A stretch of DNA of 64,000 bases, taken from positions 62,001-126,000 of the forward strand of contig NZ_ACFY01000086.1 of assembly GCF_000174195.1 (NCBI RefSeq), read 5' to 3'. This stretch comes from Roseburia inulinivorans DSM 16841 (GTDB lineage: Bacteria > Bacillota > Clostridia > Lachnospirales > Lachnospiraceae). The position numbers were made by a program, and so were the translations under genes. The first letter of the stretch is position 1; every line of letters begins with the position of its first letter. Positions 36,650 to 45,364 of the stretch are shown here, in pieces. Under the pieces are notes generated by a model. The model searched no databases, was not told where the DNA came from, and saw only the letters and a list, made by a program, of their open reading frames with translations.

Positions 36650-36680
36650 AAACGCTGGGTCTTGTGGCCCGGCGTTTTTT
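36650..36680 (+). terminator. Terminator after secY
   Basis: AAACGCTGGG pairs with CCCGGCGTTT (one G-U) around TCTTGTGG, then T6. It ends the S10-spc part. adk has its own promoter. Confidence 0.85.
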
Positions 36681-36712
36681 GAAGTTTTATAAAGGAAAGA
36701 ACTAAAATAAAC

Positions 36713-36741
36713 TTGCGAAGCAGCGTCAAAATTCGTATAAT
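36713..36741 (+). promoter_or_regulatory. Promoter of adk-map
   Basis: TTGCGA (36713-36718), 17-bp spacer, perfect TATAAT (36736-36741). Confidence 0.75.
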
Positions 36742-36788
36742 AGGCGCAGAAACATTGAATATATGGAAAGGTCAGGGGTAATTTTTAT

Positions 36789-37433
36789 ATGAAAATTATA
36801 ATGTTAGGGGCTCCAGGAGCTGGAAAAGGAACACAGGCAAAACAGATCGCAGATAAATACGGCGTACCACATATCTCTACAGGAGATATCTTCCGTGCCA
36901 ACATTAAAAACGGAACAGAACTTGGCAAAAAAGCAAAAGAATATATGGATCAGGGCTTATTAGTTCCAGACGAACTTACCTGTGATCTTGTTATGGACAG
37001 AATCCAGCAGGATGACTGCAAAAATGGATTTATCTTAGATGGATTTCCAAGAACCATTCCTCAGGCAGAGGCGCTCACTGCAGCACTTGAGAAAATCGGA
37101 CAGAAAATGGATTATGCCATTGATGTAGATGTTCCGGACGAGAACATTGTAAACAGAATGAGCGGAAGACGTGCCTGCTTAAATTGTGGAGCAACCTATC
37201 ATATTGTTTCCATTCCAACAAAAGTGGAAGGTATCTGCGACAGATGCGGAAGTCCGGTTGTATTAAGAGATGATGACAAGCCGGAAACAGTTCAGAAACG
37301 TTTAAGCGTATATCATGAACAGACACAGCCGCTGATCGATTACTATAAAGCACAGAATATTTTAAAGACAGTTGACGGTACCCAGCCAATGGAAAAAGTA
37401 TTTGCTGATATCGTAGCCATTTTAGGAGAATAA
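36789..37433 (+). CDS. adk: Adenylate kinase, zinc-lid type
   Basis: 214 residues. P-loop [10 protein letters not shown] (7-16), G-F-P-R-T near 85-89, and a lid with C130-x2-C133 and C150-x2-C153 that bind structural zinc, as in Gram-positive enzymes. It interconverts ATP, AMP and ADP. Two bases separate it from map. Confidence 0.98.
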   Translation: MKIIMLGAPGAGKGTQAKQIADKYGVPHISTGDIFRANIKNGTELGKKAKEYMDQGLLVPDELTCDLVMDRIQQDDCKNGFILDGFPRTIPQAEALTAALEKIGQKMDYAIDVDVPDENIVNRMSGRRACLNCGATYHIVSIPTKVEGICDRCGSPVVLRDDDKPETVQKRLSVYHEQTQPLIDYYKAQNILKTVDGTQPMEKVFADIVAILGE

Positions 37434-37435
37434 AG

Positions 37436-38218
37436 ATGTCTGTCACGATAAAAAGACCTGAAGAGCTGGAATTAATGAGGGAAGCCGGGAAGATACTTGC
37501 AAAAGTACATGAACAGCTTGGAAACGAGTTAAGACCAGGGATGTCTACCTATGAGATAGACAGAATCGGGGAAGAAATGATCCGAAGCTTTGGCTGTGAA
37601 CCATCTTTTAAAAACTATTGTGGCTATCCGGCTTCTGTGTGTGTGTCAATCGATGAGGAAGTCGTACACGGAATACCATGCAAAGAAAAATTTATCCAGG
37701 AAGGCGACATTGTGAGCCTGGACATCGGCGTCATCCACAAAGGATACCATTCAGATGCTGCAAGAACGCATGCGGTAGGAGAAATTTCAAAAGAAGCAGC
37801 GCTTTTGATTGAGCGCACAAGACAGAGCTTTTTTGAAGGTATGAAATATGCAGCCGCAGGAAGACATCTCTATGAGATATCCGGAGCAATCGGCAGTTAT
37901 GCAGAAAGTTTTGGATATGGGGTCGTGCGGGATCTTTGTGGTCATGGAATCGGAACGCATCTCCATGAAGAACCGGATATTCCGAACTTTAAGAAATTCC
38001 GAAGAGGAATAAAATTAAAATCCGGAATGACGCTTGCGGTGGAACCGATGATCAATATCGGAACACCGGATGTATTGTGGTTAGATGATGAATGGACAGT
38101 GATCACAGCAGATATGTCATTATCTGCACACTATGAAAATACGATCATTATCACAGAGGGAAGACCGGAGATCCTGACGCTGACAGACTCAGAGATTGCA
38201 GCTCATATATGGGAATAA
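37436..38218 (+). CDS. map: Type I methionine aminopeptidase
   Basis: 260 residues. The metal ligands are all present: D96 and D107 (D-I-G-V, H-S-D-A-A), H170 (C-G-H-G-I-G), E203 (V-E-P-M) and E234 (H-Y-E-N-T). It removes the initiator Met from nascent proteins. Cotranscribed with adk. Confidence 0.97.
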   Translation: MSVTIKRPEELELMREAGKILAKVHEQLGNELRPGMSTYEIDRIGEEMIRSFGCEPSFKNYCGYPASVCVSIDEEVVHGIPCKEKFIQEGDIVSLDIGVIHKGYHSDAARTHAVGEISKEAALLIERTRQSFFEGMKYAAAGRHLYEISGAIGSYAESFGYGVVRDLCGHGIGTHLHEEPDIPNFKKFRRGIKLKSGMTLAVEPMINIGTPDVLWLDDEWTVITADMSLSAHYENTIIITEGRPEILTLTDSEIAAHIWE

Positions 38219-38238
38219 CCACCGGAAAAGGGGAGACT

Positions 38239-38486
38239 ATGAACATTGAATTTGCAAAGTCCATGTCAGGACACGATAGAAATCAGTATTATCTGATCAT
38301 AAAAAAAGATGATGAATTTGTGTATCTGGTAAATGGAACAACAAAACCACTTACAAAACCGAAGAAAAAAATCGCAAACATATTCAGATAATCAAACATA
38401 TATCCGATGAAATAACCGGATTGTTTGACGGTGAACCAACAGATATCACAATCAGAAAAGCAATTAAAATAATAGAAAAACAGTAA
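38239..38486 (+). pseudogene. KOW-domain RNA-binding protein (L14e/L6e-like), frame interrupted at an A7 run
   Basis: The start M-N-I-E-F-A-K-S-M-S-G-H-D has AAAAGGGGAG upstream and matches the KOW-type protein usually found between map and infA in Clostridia. In the straight frame it ends at 38391. If one A is added to, or re-read in, the A7 run at 38365-38371, the frame continues N-R-K-H-I-Q-I-I-K-H..I-T-I-R-K-A-I-K to a stop at 38484-38486, giving ~82 residues of expected length and composition. Either a one-base deletion (or assembly error) or slippage on the A-run explains this. The predicted role is ribosome-associated RNA binding. Confidence 0.75.
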
Positions 38487-38508
38487 AAAGCTAAACAAGG
38501 AGGATTAT

Positions 38509-38727
38509 ATGTCAAAAGCAGATGTTATTGAAGTTGAAGGAGTAGTTGTTGAGAAGTTACCAAACGCATTCTTTAAGGTAGAACTTGAGAATGGTCATCA
38601 GATTCTTGCAACCATTAGTGGAAAATTACGTATGAATTTCATCCGTATTTTACCGGGAGATAAAGTTACTATTGAAATGTCCCCATACGATCTTTCAAAA
38701 GGAAGAATCATCTGGAGAGATAAATAA
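38509..38727 (+). CDS. infA: Translation initiation factor IF-1
   Basis: 72 residues. The OB-fold sequence [12 protein letters not shown], then [16 protein letters not shown], is essentially invariant. AAGGAGG precedes the ATG. Confidence 0.98.
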   Translation: MSKADVIEVEGVVVEKLPNAFFKVELENGHQILATISGKLRMNFIRILPGDKVTIEMSPYDLSKGRIIWRDK

Positions 38728-38746
38728 AAATTATTTGAAAAAATCA

Positions 38747-38776
38747 TTGACTTCTTTAATAAGCACATGCTATAAT
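38747..38776 (+). promoter_or_regulatory. Promoter upstream of rpmJ-alpha operon
   Basis: TTGACT (38747-38752), 18-bp spacer, TATAAT (38771-38776). The leader then contains CCTTTTTG-TGTGTG-CAAAAAGG just before the rpmJ ribosome site. Confidence 0.75.
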
Positions 38777-38851
38777 GCTATTCGGACACTTTTGAATAGT
38801 GCCTTTTTGTGTGTGCAAAAAGGGGCTTTTGAGAAGAAAGGAGGATTTGCT

Positions 38852-38965
38852 GTGAAGGTAAGATCATCAGTTAAACCTATTTGCGAAAAATGCAAAGTCA
38901 TTAAAAGAAAAGGAAGCATCAGAATTATCTGTGAAAATCCAAAACACAAACAGAGACAGGGTTAA
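38852..38965 (+). CDS. rpmJ: 50S ribosomal protein L36 (bL36), GTG start
   Basis: 37 residues, zinc form: [14 protein letters not shown], later I-C-E-N-P-K-H-K-Q. Initiates at GTG with AAAGGAGG upstream. Confidence 0.96.
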   Translation: MKVRSSVKPICEKCKVIKRKGSIRIICENPKHKQRQG

Positions 38966-39353
38966 TTATTCCTTATTCTGATCGTAATAGTACCATAACT
39001 ATTACAAATTCATTATGTGCGGCTGCAGTGGAACACCCGATCAGGTTGTAGACACTGTTATCATAATAACAGCAATGGATAGCTGCTTTGTTATGTTAAT
39101 ACCGAGACATAACAGAGAGAACATCGAAAAATGGTTGACAGGCGATGGCACACATTTCAGGCCGGACGACAACGGAGCTGCTTAGCTTGCAATCGACAGC
39201 AAAGATATTATGCCGTTATGGGTTGGAAGATTCTTCCAAAAGGCATAGGGAAGAAGAGCTTTGTAGGAAGTCATGAGGTCAAAGTGACTTTACGTTGATA
39301 ATAAAAACTTAGATGCACAAAGCATCGGAGAATTAATGGAGGTTAAAAAACAC
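38966..39353 (+). promoter_or_regulatory. Long structured spacer upstream of rpsM
   Basis: About 390 nt with no gene. Visible helices are CAGTG..CACTG, TAACA..TGTTA, a perfect GTTATGT (39090-39096) with ACATAAC (39107-39113), TTGGAA..TTCCAA and AAGTCA..TGACTT. No terminator or strong promoter was found, so it is probably an internal operon leader, perhaps the site of S4 or other feedback. No Rfam class is recognised. Confidence 0.5.
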
Positions 39354-39722
39354 ATGGCTCGTATCGCAGGTGTAGATTTACCAAGAGAAAAACGTGTTGA
39401 GATCGGTTTAACTTATATCTACGGAATTGGTAGAGTAAGTGCTGATCGTATTCTTGCAGAAGCAAATGTTGATCCTAATACTCGTTGTAGAGACTTAACA
39501 GACGACGAAGTTAAGAGAATCAGTGAAGTTATTGATAATACACAGACTGTAGAAGGTGATTTACGTAGAGAAATCGCTATGAACATCAAGAGACTTCAGG
39601 AGATCGGATGTTATCGTGGTATCCGTCATAGAAAAGGTCTTCCAGTTCGTGGACAGAAGACAAAGACAAACGCAAGAACTCGCAAGGGTCCAAAGCGTAC
39701 AGTTGCTAATAAGAAGAAATAA
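39354..39722 (+). CDS. rpsM: 30S ribosomal protein S13 (uS13)
   Basis: 122 residues from the ATG at 39354 ([10 protein letters not shown]). An upstream in-frame ATG at 39336 would add six atypical residues. [17 protein letters not shown] near the end is standard. Confidence 0.97.
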   Translation: MARIAGVDLPREKRVEIGLTYIYGIGRVSADRILAEANVDPNTRCRDLTDDEVKRISEVIDNTQTVEGDLRREIAMNIKRLQEIGCYRGIRHRKGLPVRGQKTKTNARTRKGPKRTVANKKK

Positions 39723-39791
39723 GCTTCTTTGTGACTGCTTTTAAAGATGCAATTAATCATTTATTATTAGAGAAAGTAGGTTAGTTTAGAT

Positions 39792-40184
39792 ATGGCTAAA
39801 GTTACAAAAAAAGTGACAAAAAAGCGTGTAAAGAAAAACGTTGAACGCGGACAGGCACACATTCAGTCATCTTTTAACAATACAATCGTTACTCTTACAG
39901 ATGCTGAAGGTAATGCTTTATCATGGGCAAGTGCTGGTGGTCTTGGATTTAGAGGTTCAAAGAAATCTACTCCATATGCTGCACAGATGGCAGCTGAAAC
40001 TGCTACAAAAGCAGCTTTAATTCACGGATTAAAATCAGTAGACGTATTCGTAAAAGGACCAGGATCAGGAAGAGAAGCAGCAATCCGTGCGCTCTCTGCA
40101 TGCGGACTTGAAGTTACAAGTATCAAAGATGTTACTCCTGTACCTCACAATGGATGTCGTCCACCAAAACGTAGAAGAGTTTAA
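39792..40184 (+). CDS. rpsK: 30S ribosomal protein S11 (uS11)
   Basis: 130 residues. [12 protein letters not shown] and [13 protein letters not shown] are diagnostic. The ribosome site is comparatively weak. Confidence 0.98.
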   Translation: MAKVTKKVTKKRVKKNVERGQAHIQSSFNNTIVTLTDAEGNALSWASAGGLGFRGSKKSTPYAAQMAAETATKAALIHGLKSVDVFVKGPGSGREAAIRALSACGLEVTSIKDVTPVPHNGCRPPKRRRV

Positions 40185-40203
40185 TTAGGAGGGAGATACT
40201 AAG

Positions 40204-40797
40204 ATGGCAGTAAATAAAGTTCCTGTTCTTAAAAGATGTAGATCACTTGGTTTAGAGCCAAGTTACTTAGGATATGATAAAAAATCCAATAGAGAATTAA
40301 AAAGAGCTAACAAGAAGATGTCTGAGTACGGTCTTCAGTTAAGAGAAAAACAGAAAGCTAAATTCATCTATGGTGTTTTGGAAAAACCTTTCCACAACTA
40401 TTATGAGAGAGCTGATCAGATGAAAGGTATGACTGGTCAGAACTTAATGACTATTTTAGAGTCAAGATTAGACAACGTAGTATTCCGTTTAGGATTTGCT
40501 AGAACAAGAAAAGAAGCTAGACAGATCGTTGACCACAAATTCGTTACAGTTAACGGAAAACAGGTTAACATTCCTTCTTACCTTGTAAAAGCTGGCGATG
40601 TTATCGAAATCAAAGAGAAGAACAAAAACATTCAGAGAATGAAAGACATCGTTGAAGTAACTGGTGGAAGATTAGTTCCAGACTGGTTAGAAGTAGATGC
40701 TGAGAAATTACAGGGAACTGTAAAAGAATTACCTTCCAGAGAGCAGATCGACGTTCCAGTTGATGAAATGCTTATCGTCGAGTTATATTCTAAATAA
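40204..40797 (+). CDS. rpsD: 30S ribosomal protein S4 (uS4)
   Basis: 197 residues with the S4 RNA-binding domain (L-D-N-V-V-F-R-L-G-F-A-R-T-R-K-E-A-R-Q-I). No N-terminal zinc cysteines beyond one. In many bacteria S4 represses this operon. Confidence 0.97.
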   Translation: MAVNKVPVLKRCRSLGLEPSYLGYDKKSNRELKRANKKMSEYGLQLREKQKAKFIYGVLEKPFHNYYERADQMKGMTGQNLMTILESRLDNVVFRLGFARTRKEARQIVDHKFVTVNGKQVNIPSYLVKAGDVIEIKEKNKNIQRMKDIVEVTGGRLVPDWLEVDAEKLQGTVKELPSREQIDVPVDEMLIVELYSK

Positions 40798-40818
40798 ACC
40801 GGAGCAACGGATTAACAA

Positions 40819-40870
40819 GAGTAAAGCCATTGTCTGGCAGTTTTGCCAGATCATATGGCGTTTACTTTTT
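40819..40870 (+). terminator. Intrinsic-terminator-like hairpin between rpsD and rpoA
   Basis: GTAAAGCCAT pairs with ATGGCGTTTAC, enclosing CTGGCA-GTT-TTGCCAG, and is followed by T5. It sits inside the operon with no new promoter visible before rpoA, so it probably acts as a partial terminator or attenuator lowering rpoA expression relative to the ribosomal genes. Confidence 0.7.
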
Positions 40871-40907
40871 AATGTAAGCAAAAAACCCGAGAAGGAGGGA
40901 CTTTGTA

Positions 40908-41867
40908 GTGTTCGATTTTCAAAAACCTAAGATTGAAATCGCTGAAATTTCAGAAGACAAGAAGTACGGCCGGTTCGTTGTAGAACCATTGGAAAGAGGC
41001 TATGGTACAACTCTTGGTAATTCTTTGAGAAGAATTATGCTTTCTTCATTACCAGGTGCAGCTGTTAGCCAGGTTAAGATTGATGGTGTATTGCATGAAT
41101 TCAGTTCAATTCCTGGAGTAAAGGAAGATGTTACTGAAATTATCATGAACATCAAAGAACTTGCAATCCGCAATAATAGTTCATCCGATGAACCAAAAGT
41201 TGCTTATATTGAATTCGAAGGTGAAGGCGTTGTAACTGCAGCTGATATCCAGGTTGACTCTGATATTCAGATTTTAAATCCAGATTTAGTAATCGCTAAC
41301 TTAAATGGTGGTGCTGATTGTAAATTATACATGGAGCTTACTATCACAAAAGGCAGAGGTTATGTCAGCTCAGACAAAAATAAGACAGAAGATACTCCAA
41401 TTGGCGTAATCGCAATTGATTCTATCTATACACCAGTAGAGAGAGTAAATCTTTCTATTGAAAATACCCGTGTCGGTCAGATCACTGACTACGACAAACT
41501 TACATTAGATGTTTATACAAACGGAACTCTTGAACCAGACGAAGCTGTAAGCTTGGCTGCAAAAGTTTTAAGTGAGCATTTAAATCTCTTCATCGACCTG
41601 TCAGAAGCTGCTCAGCAGGCTGACGTTATGATCGAGAAAGCTGACGATGCAAAAGAAAAAGTTCTTGAAATGAACATCGATGAACTGGAATTATCTGTTC
41701 GTTCTTTCAACTGCTTAAAGAGAGCAGGTATTAACACTGTTGAAGAATTAACAAACAGAACTCCAGAAGATATGATGAAAGTTCGTAACCTTGGACGTAA
41801 ATCTTTAGAAGAAGTTTTAGCGAAGTTAAAAGAGTTAGGACTTCAGTTAAACCAGGGTGAAGAGTAA
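40908..41867 (+). CDS. rpoA: RNA polymerase alpha subunit, GTG start
   Basis: 319 residues. N-terminal assembly domain ([20 protein letters not shown]), linker, and C-terminal UP-element/activator-binding domain ([24 protein letters not shown]). Starts at GTG, with GAAGGAGGG upstream. Confidence 0.98.
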   Translation: MFDFQKPKIEIAEISEDKKYGRFVVEPLERGYGTTLGNSLRRIMLSSLPGAAVSQVKIDGVLHEFSSIPGVKEDVTEIIMNIKELAIRNNSSSDEPKVAYIEFEGEGVVTAADIQVDSDIQILNPDLVIANLNGGADCKLYMELTITKGRGYVSSDKNKTEDTPIGVIAIDSIYTPVERVNLSIENTRVGQITDYDKLTLDVYTNGTLEPDEAVSLAAKVLSEHLNLFIDLSEAAQQADVMIEKADDAKEKVLEMNIDELELSVRSFNCLKRAGINTVEELTNRTPEDMMKVRNLGRKSLEEVLAKLKELGLQLNQGEE

Positions 41868-42106
41868 AACCTGCGGTTTTACTCCGATAAAGCACAGCGA
41901 AGTTGTGCACTTCTCTTTGAACTGCTAATGTTCAAAGGGTACCTTATGAAAAACGGGCAGAAATAGTAAGTCCAATGAGCATGTAGTATGTCCGTGTGAG
42001 GTGACAACACCCCACATTTTCATGAGTGGCAACTATATAAAAGGCATTCGGTAAGTAAGTCCAAAGAGCGTGGCCGGATGTACACCACAAATGGAGGAAT
42101 TTAAAA
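41868..42106 (+). promoter_or_regulatory. Structured spacer between rpoA and rplQ
   Basis: 239 bp. CTTTGAAC pairs perfectly with GTTCAAAG (41915-41937), and CATTCGG pairs with CCGGATG just before the rplQ ribosome site. A TGTG-GG..CC-CACA helix lies between them. No gene was seen. Confidence 0.45.
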
Positions 42107-42643
42107 ATGGCAAAATATCGTAAATTAAGCAGAACATCAAGCCAGAGAAAAGCATTATTAAGAGGTCAGGTAACAGCATTATTAAACAACGGTAAAATCG
42201 TTACTACTGAAGCAAAAGCAAAAGAAGTACGTAAAATCGCTGAAGGTCTTATTGCAATGGCAGTAAGAGAAAAAGATAACTTCGAAGAAGTTACTGTAAA
42301 AGCTAAAGTTGCCCGCAAAGATGCTGAAGGCAAGAGAGTAAAAGAAGTAGTAGACGGTAAGAAAGTAACTGTTTATGATGAAGTAGAAAAGACAATCAAG
42401 AAAGATATGCCTTCCCGTCTTCACGCCAGAAGAGAAATGCTTAAAGTTCTTTACACTGTAACAGAAGTTCCAACAGCAGCTGCTGGAAAGAAGAAAAATA
42501 CAAAAGAAGTTGATCTTACAGCAAAATTATTTGACGAGATCGCTCCTAAGTATGCAGATCGTAACGGTGGTTACACAAGAATCGTTAAGATCGGACAGCG
42601 TAAAGGTGACGGCGCTTTAGAAGTATTACTTGAGTTAGTTTAA
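42107..42643 (+). CDS. rplQ: 50S ribosomal protein L17 (bL17), extended form
   Basis: 178 residues against ~115-130 in many bacteria. The core Y-R-K-L-S-R-T-S-S-Q-R-K-A-L-L-R and G-G-Y-T-R-I-V-K-I-G-Q-R-K-G-D are typical. The extra ~50 residues (A-R-K-D-A-E-G-K-R-V-K-E-V and onward) form a charged insertion that I recall as normal for Lachnospiraceae L17. Last gene of the operon. Confidence 0.96.
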   Translation: MAKYRKLSRTSSQRKALLRGQVTALLNNGKIVTTEAKAKEVRKIAEGLIAMAVREKDNFEEVTVKAKVARKDAEGKRVKEVVDGKKVTVYDEVEKTIKKDMPSRLHARREMLKVLYTVTEVPTAAAGKKKNTKEVDLTAKLFDEIAPKYADRNGGYTRIVKIGQRKGDGALEVLLELV

Positions 42644-42680
42644 TTCATAGTATAGCTGTTTATAGCAGTTCAGATGATAT

Positions 42681-42719
42681 AAAATCCCTGGAGTATGGAA
42701 TATACTTTGGGGATTTTTT
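42681..42719 (+). terminator. Terminator after rplQ
   Basis: AAATCCC pairs with GGGATTT, with inner GTAT/ATAC pairing, then T6. It closes the alpha operon. Confidence 0.85.
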
Positions 42720-42758
42720 CGTGTATAATGAAAAAAACGACTGAAAGCAGAAGGAAGA

Positions 42759-43484
42759 ATGCAGCAAATTTTAATTATAGAAGATGACAGAGCTTTGAAT
42801 CAGGGCTTATGCAAGGCGTTAAAAACAGATAATAACAGCATGCAGGTGTGCAGCGGACTTTATGCATCAGCAACAGACAGGCAGATTGTCTCCTGTGAAA
42901 ATTTAAAAGATGCGAAAGAACAACTGCTCTGTGGAATGCCAGCATTGATCCTGTTAGATATCAATCTGCCGGATGGAAGCGGATTGGATTTTTTACAGAG
43001 CATAAAGAGGGATTGCCCGGATTGCCCGGTTATTTTACTGACAGCAAATGATACCGACGGCGATATTGTAAATGGACTGGAGCTTGGAGCAGACGATTAT
43101 ATTACAAAACCATTTTCCTTGTCGGTACTGCGCGCAAGAGTGAATACACAGCTTCGAAAAGCGGCGGCAATGGGTGAAAAAGAAAAGGATAACGAACACG
43201 TTTACCGCAAAGAACCGTATGTGTTTGATTTTGACCGGATGAAATTCATGGTGGACGGTAAGGAGATCGAACTCAGTAAGACCGAGCAGAAGTTGTTGCG
43301 GATTCTTGTGGAAAATGTGGGCATGAATATGCGCAGAGAACTTTTACTGGATCGTGTCTGGAGCGATGGCGCAGAGTATGTGGATGAGAATGCACTATCG
43401 GTATCCATTAAGAGACTTCGGGATAAACTTGGAGCGGAGCATGCGATCAGGACAGTGTATGGAATTGGTTACAGGTGGGAGTGA
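42759..43484 (+). CDS. OmpR-family response regulator (Bce-type module)
   Basis: 241 residues. The receiver starts I-L-I-I-E-D-D, with phospho-Asp D67 (L-L-D-I-N-L-P). The Asp lies ~15 residues later than usual because of an insertion after helix 1 (about 24-45). C-terminal winged helix ends A-I-R-T-V-Y-G-I-G-Y-R-W-E. TATAAT at 42724-42729 follows the rplQ terminator. The kinase gene starts one base after its stop, and the ABC transporter behind it is the likely target. Confidence 0.9.
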   Translation: MQQILIIEDDRALNQGLCKALKTDNNSMQVCSGLYASATDRQIVSCENLKDAKEQLLCGMPALILLDINLPDGSGLDFLQSIKRDCPDCPVILLTANDTDGDIVNGLELGADDYITKPFSLSVLRARVNTQLRKAAAMGEKEKDNEHVYRKEPYVFDFDRMKFMVDGKEIELSKTEQKLLRILVENVGMNMRRELLLDRVWSDGAEYVDENALSVSIKRLRDKLGAEHAIRTVYGIGYRWE

Positions 43485-43485
43485 T

Positions 43486-44385
43486 ATGTGGATATTCATA
43501 GTGTTTATCTGCGTGACAGTTACCGCAATTATTATTTTTGTAAATTACAGACGAACAAAGAAAACAATGGATACAATAGAAGAAATGCTGAATGTGGCAG
43601 TCAAGGGAGAATTTACAGAGGGACAATTCGACGAGACACGCATGTCGGCGTTGGAGACAAAATTTGCCCATTACTTAAGTGCATCTGCTCTGTCCGCACA
43701 AAATGTAGAGGCAGAGAAAGACAAAATAAAAGCATTGATTGCAGACATTTCCCATCAGACAAAAACGCCGATCGCAAATCTTCTCTTATATAGTGAGCTT
43801 TTACTTGAAGAGGAGCTTCCACAGCAGATTGAAGGAAATGTGTCTGCAATCCATGAACAGACGCAGAAACTAAAATTTCTGATCGAGTCGCTTGTGAAAT
43901 TATCACGTCTGGAAAATGGAATTTTACAGCTTGTTCCTCGGATGGAAAAGCTACAGCCAATGTTAGAGCGAGCAGTATGGGAACTGAAACAGAAAGCAGA
44001 AGAAAAAGGATTACAGATAAGTTTACATAATACTGATGTTGAAGCTTATTTTGATCCGAAGTGGACAGGAGAAGCAATCGGTAATGTAATTGATAATGCG
44101 ATTAAATACACAGAGCATGGGGAAATATCCGTTTCGGCTATTTCTTATGAAATGTTTGTGAGAATTGACATTGCAGATACCGGATGTGGTATCCGGGAAG
44201 AGGAGTTGCCGAAGATTTTTAGGAGGTTCTATCGATCAGAACTGGTAAAGGATGAAGAGGGCGTTGGAATCGGACTTTACCTGACCAGAGAAATTTTGCA
44301 GGAGCAGGGTGGCTATATCAAAGTGTCCTCTGTATACGGACAGGGAAGTAAGTTTTCCATTTATCTGCCTAAAAATAATTTTTGA
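43486..44385 (+). CDS. Sensor histidine kinase with a single TM (Bce-type module)
   Basis: 299 residues from the ATG at 43486, chosen for the AGGTGGGAG just upstream and the membrane helix that starts at once (2-20). A longer frame overlaps the regulator gene. No extracellular sensor domain. H90 lies in D-I-S-H-Q-T-K-T-P. The ATPase has N-V-I-D-N-A-I-K-Y and G-I-G-L-Y-L-T-R-E. Kinases without their own sensor often read the state of a neighbouring FtsX-type permease, and one follows here. Confidence 0.9.
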   Translation: MWIFIVFICVTVTAIIIFVNYRRTKKTMDTIEEMLNVAVKGEFTEGQFDETRMSALETKFAHYLSASALSAQNVEAEKDKIKALIADISHQTKTPIANLLLYSELLLEEELPQQIEGNVSAIHEQTQKLKFLIESLVKLSRLENGILQLVPRMEKLQPMLERAVWELKQKAEEKGLQISLHNTDVEAYFDPKWTGEAIGNVIDNAIKYTEHGEISVSAISYEMFVRIDIADTGCGIREEELPKIFRRFYRSELVKDEEGVGIGLYLTREILQEQGGYIKVSSVYGQGSKFSIYLPKNNF

Positions 44386-44506
44386 AAAAATACATCAACT
44401 ATACCGGAATCGCTGAAATATGTTTTTTAAATAGTAAATGGAATTCTTTCAATTCTGTAAGAATTTCATTTGCCGTGGAAAGAGTCTGGAAAGAATACTG
44501 TGTGAT

Positions 44507-44546
44507 AATCTGTATGTAACAAAAAATGTTATATACAGATTTTTTT
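44507..44546 (+). terminator. Terminator between kinase and ABC ATPase genes
   Basis: AATCTGTATGTAAC pairs with GTTATATACAGATT around seven bases, with T7. The transporter genes would therefore need read-through or a promoter in 44386-44648. Confidence 0.82.
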
Positions 44547-44562
44547 GCTTCGCAAAACAAAA

Positions 44563-44651
44563 AACAAGGAGGCTAAATCCTCTCCTCACTAGAAGAGCAA
44601 ATTTTACTTCGTAAAATTGGATTTTGCTTCGCAAAACAAGGAGGATATATG
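44563..44651 (+). promoter_or_regulatory. Repeated two-Shine-Dalgarno leader element, copy A
   Basis: AACAAGGAGGCTAAATCCTC, then CTCCTCAC, then a central insertion with ATTTTACTTCGTAAAAT (TTCG loop), then GGATTTTGCTTCGCAAAAC, AAGGAGGATAT and ATGG. The 5' AGGAGG can pair with the CCTCTCC that follows. An extra GCTTCGCAAAAC copy precedes it at 44547. Family partners at 14771 and 59277. Confidence 0.75.
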
Positions 44652-45314
44652 GATATTTTAAAAGCATGTGGTTTAAGGAAAATATACGGAAGCGGAGAGA
44701 CAGCCGTACATGCACTGGATGGTGTGGATCTTACGGTGGAGAAGGGCGAGTTTGTGGCAATTGTCGGCACAAGTGGAAGTGGAAAATCAACCCTTTTACA
44801 TATGTTAGGCGGACTTGACCGACCGACAGAGGGAAAAGTGTTTGTGGATGGAAAAGACATTTTTGCATTGAAGGATGAGGAACTTACGATTTTCAGGAGA
44901 AGAAAGATCGGGTTTGTATTTCAGGCGTATAATCTGGTTCCGGTCTTGAATGTCTATGAAAATATCGTGCTGCCGATTGAACTGGACGGTGGAAAGATAG
45001 ACCGGAAATTTATCGATAGCATTACAGAGACACTTGGATTGCAGCAGAGACTGGATGCACTTCCGGGGCAGCTCTCCGGCGGACAGCAGCAGAGGGTGGC
45101 GATCGCAAGGGCATTAGCTGCAGCACCGGCGATCATATTGGCGGATGAGCCGACCGGAAATCTGGACGGAAAGACCAGTCAGGATGTGCTAAGCCTTTTG
45201 AAAGTGACCAGCCGGAAATTCGCACAGACGATTGTGATGATCACACACAATGAGGAGATTGCGCAGCTTGCAGACCGTATTATTCGAATTGAGGACGGAC
45301 GTATTATAAAGTAA
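44649..45314 (+). CDS. ABC transporter ATPase (MacB/BceA-type)
   Basis: 221 residues. Walker A G-T-S-G-S-G-K-S-T (40-48), Q-loop Q92 (F-Q-A-Y-N-L-V-P), signature L-S-G-G-Q (142-146) and Walker B I-I-L-A-D-E-P-T with E167. Energises the FtsX-type permease encoded 50 bases downstream. Such systems expel or detect antimicrobial peptides, and the adjacent two-component genes fit that. Preceded by the repeated leader element. Confidence 0.93.
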   Translation: MDILKACGLRKIYGSGETAVHALDGVDLTVEKGEFVAIVGTSGSGKSTLLHMLGGLDRPTEGKVFVDGKDIFALKDEELTIFRRRKIGFVFQAYNLVPVLNVYENIVLPIELDGGKIDRKFIDSITETLGLQQRLDALPGQLSGGQQQRVAIARALAAAPAIILADEPTGNLDGKTSQDVLSLLKVTSRKFAQTIVMITHNEEIAQLADRIIRIEDGRIIK

Positions 45315-45364
45315 AAGACACTGACAGGTACAGGACAGATTCGAATAGGAAACGGAGAAAAATT

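Noticed and set aside
42107-42643. L17 insertion as an anomaly
   Set aside because: The extended L17 is, as I recall, normal for Lachnospiraceae.
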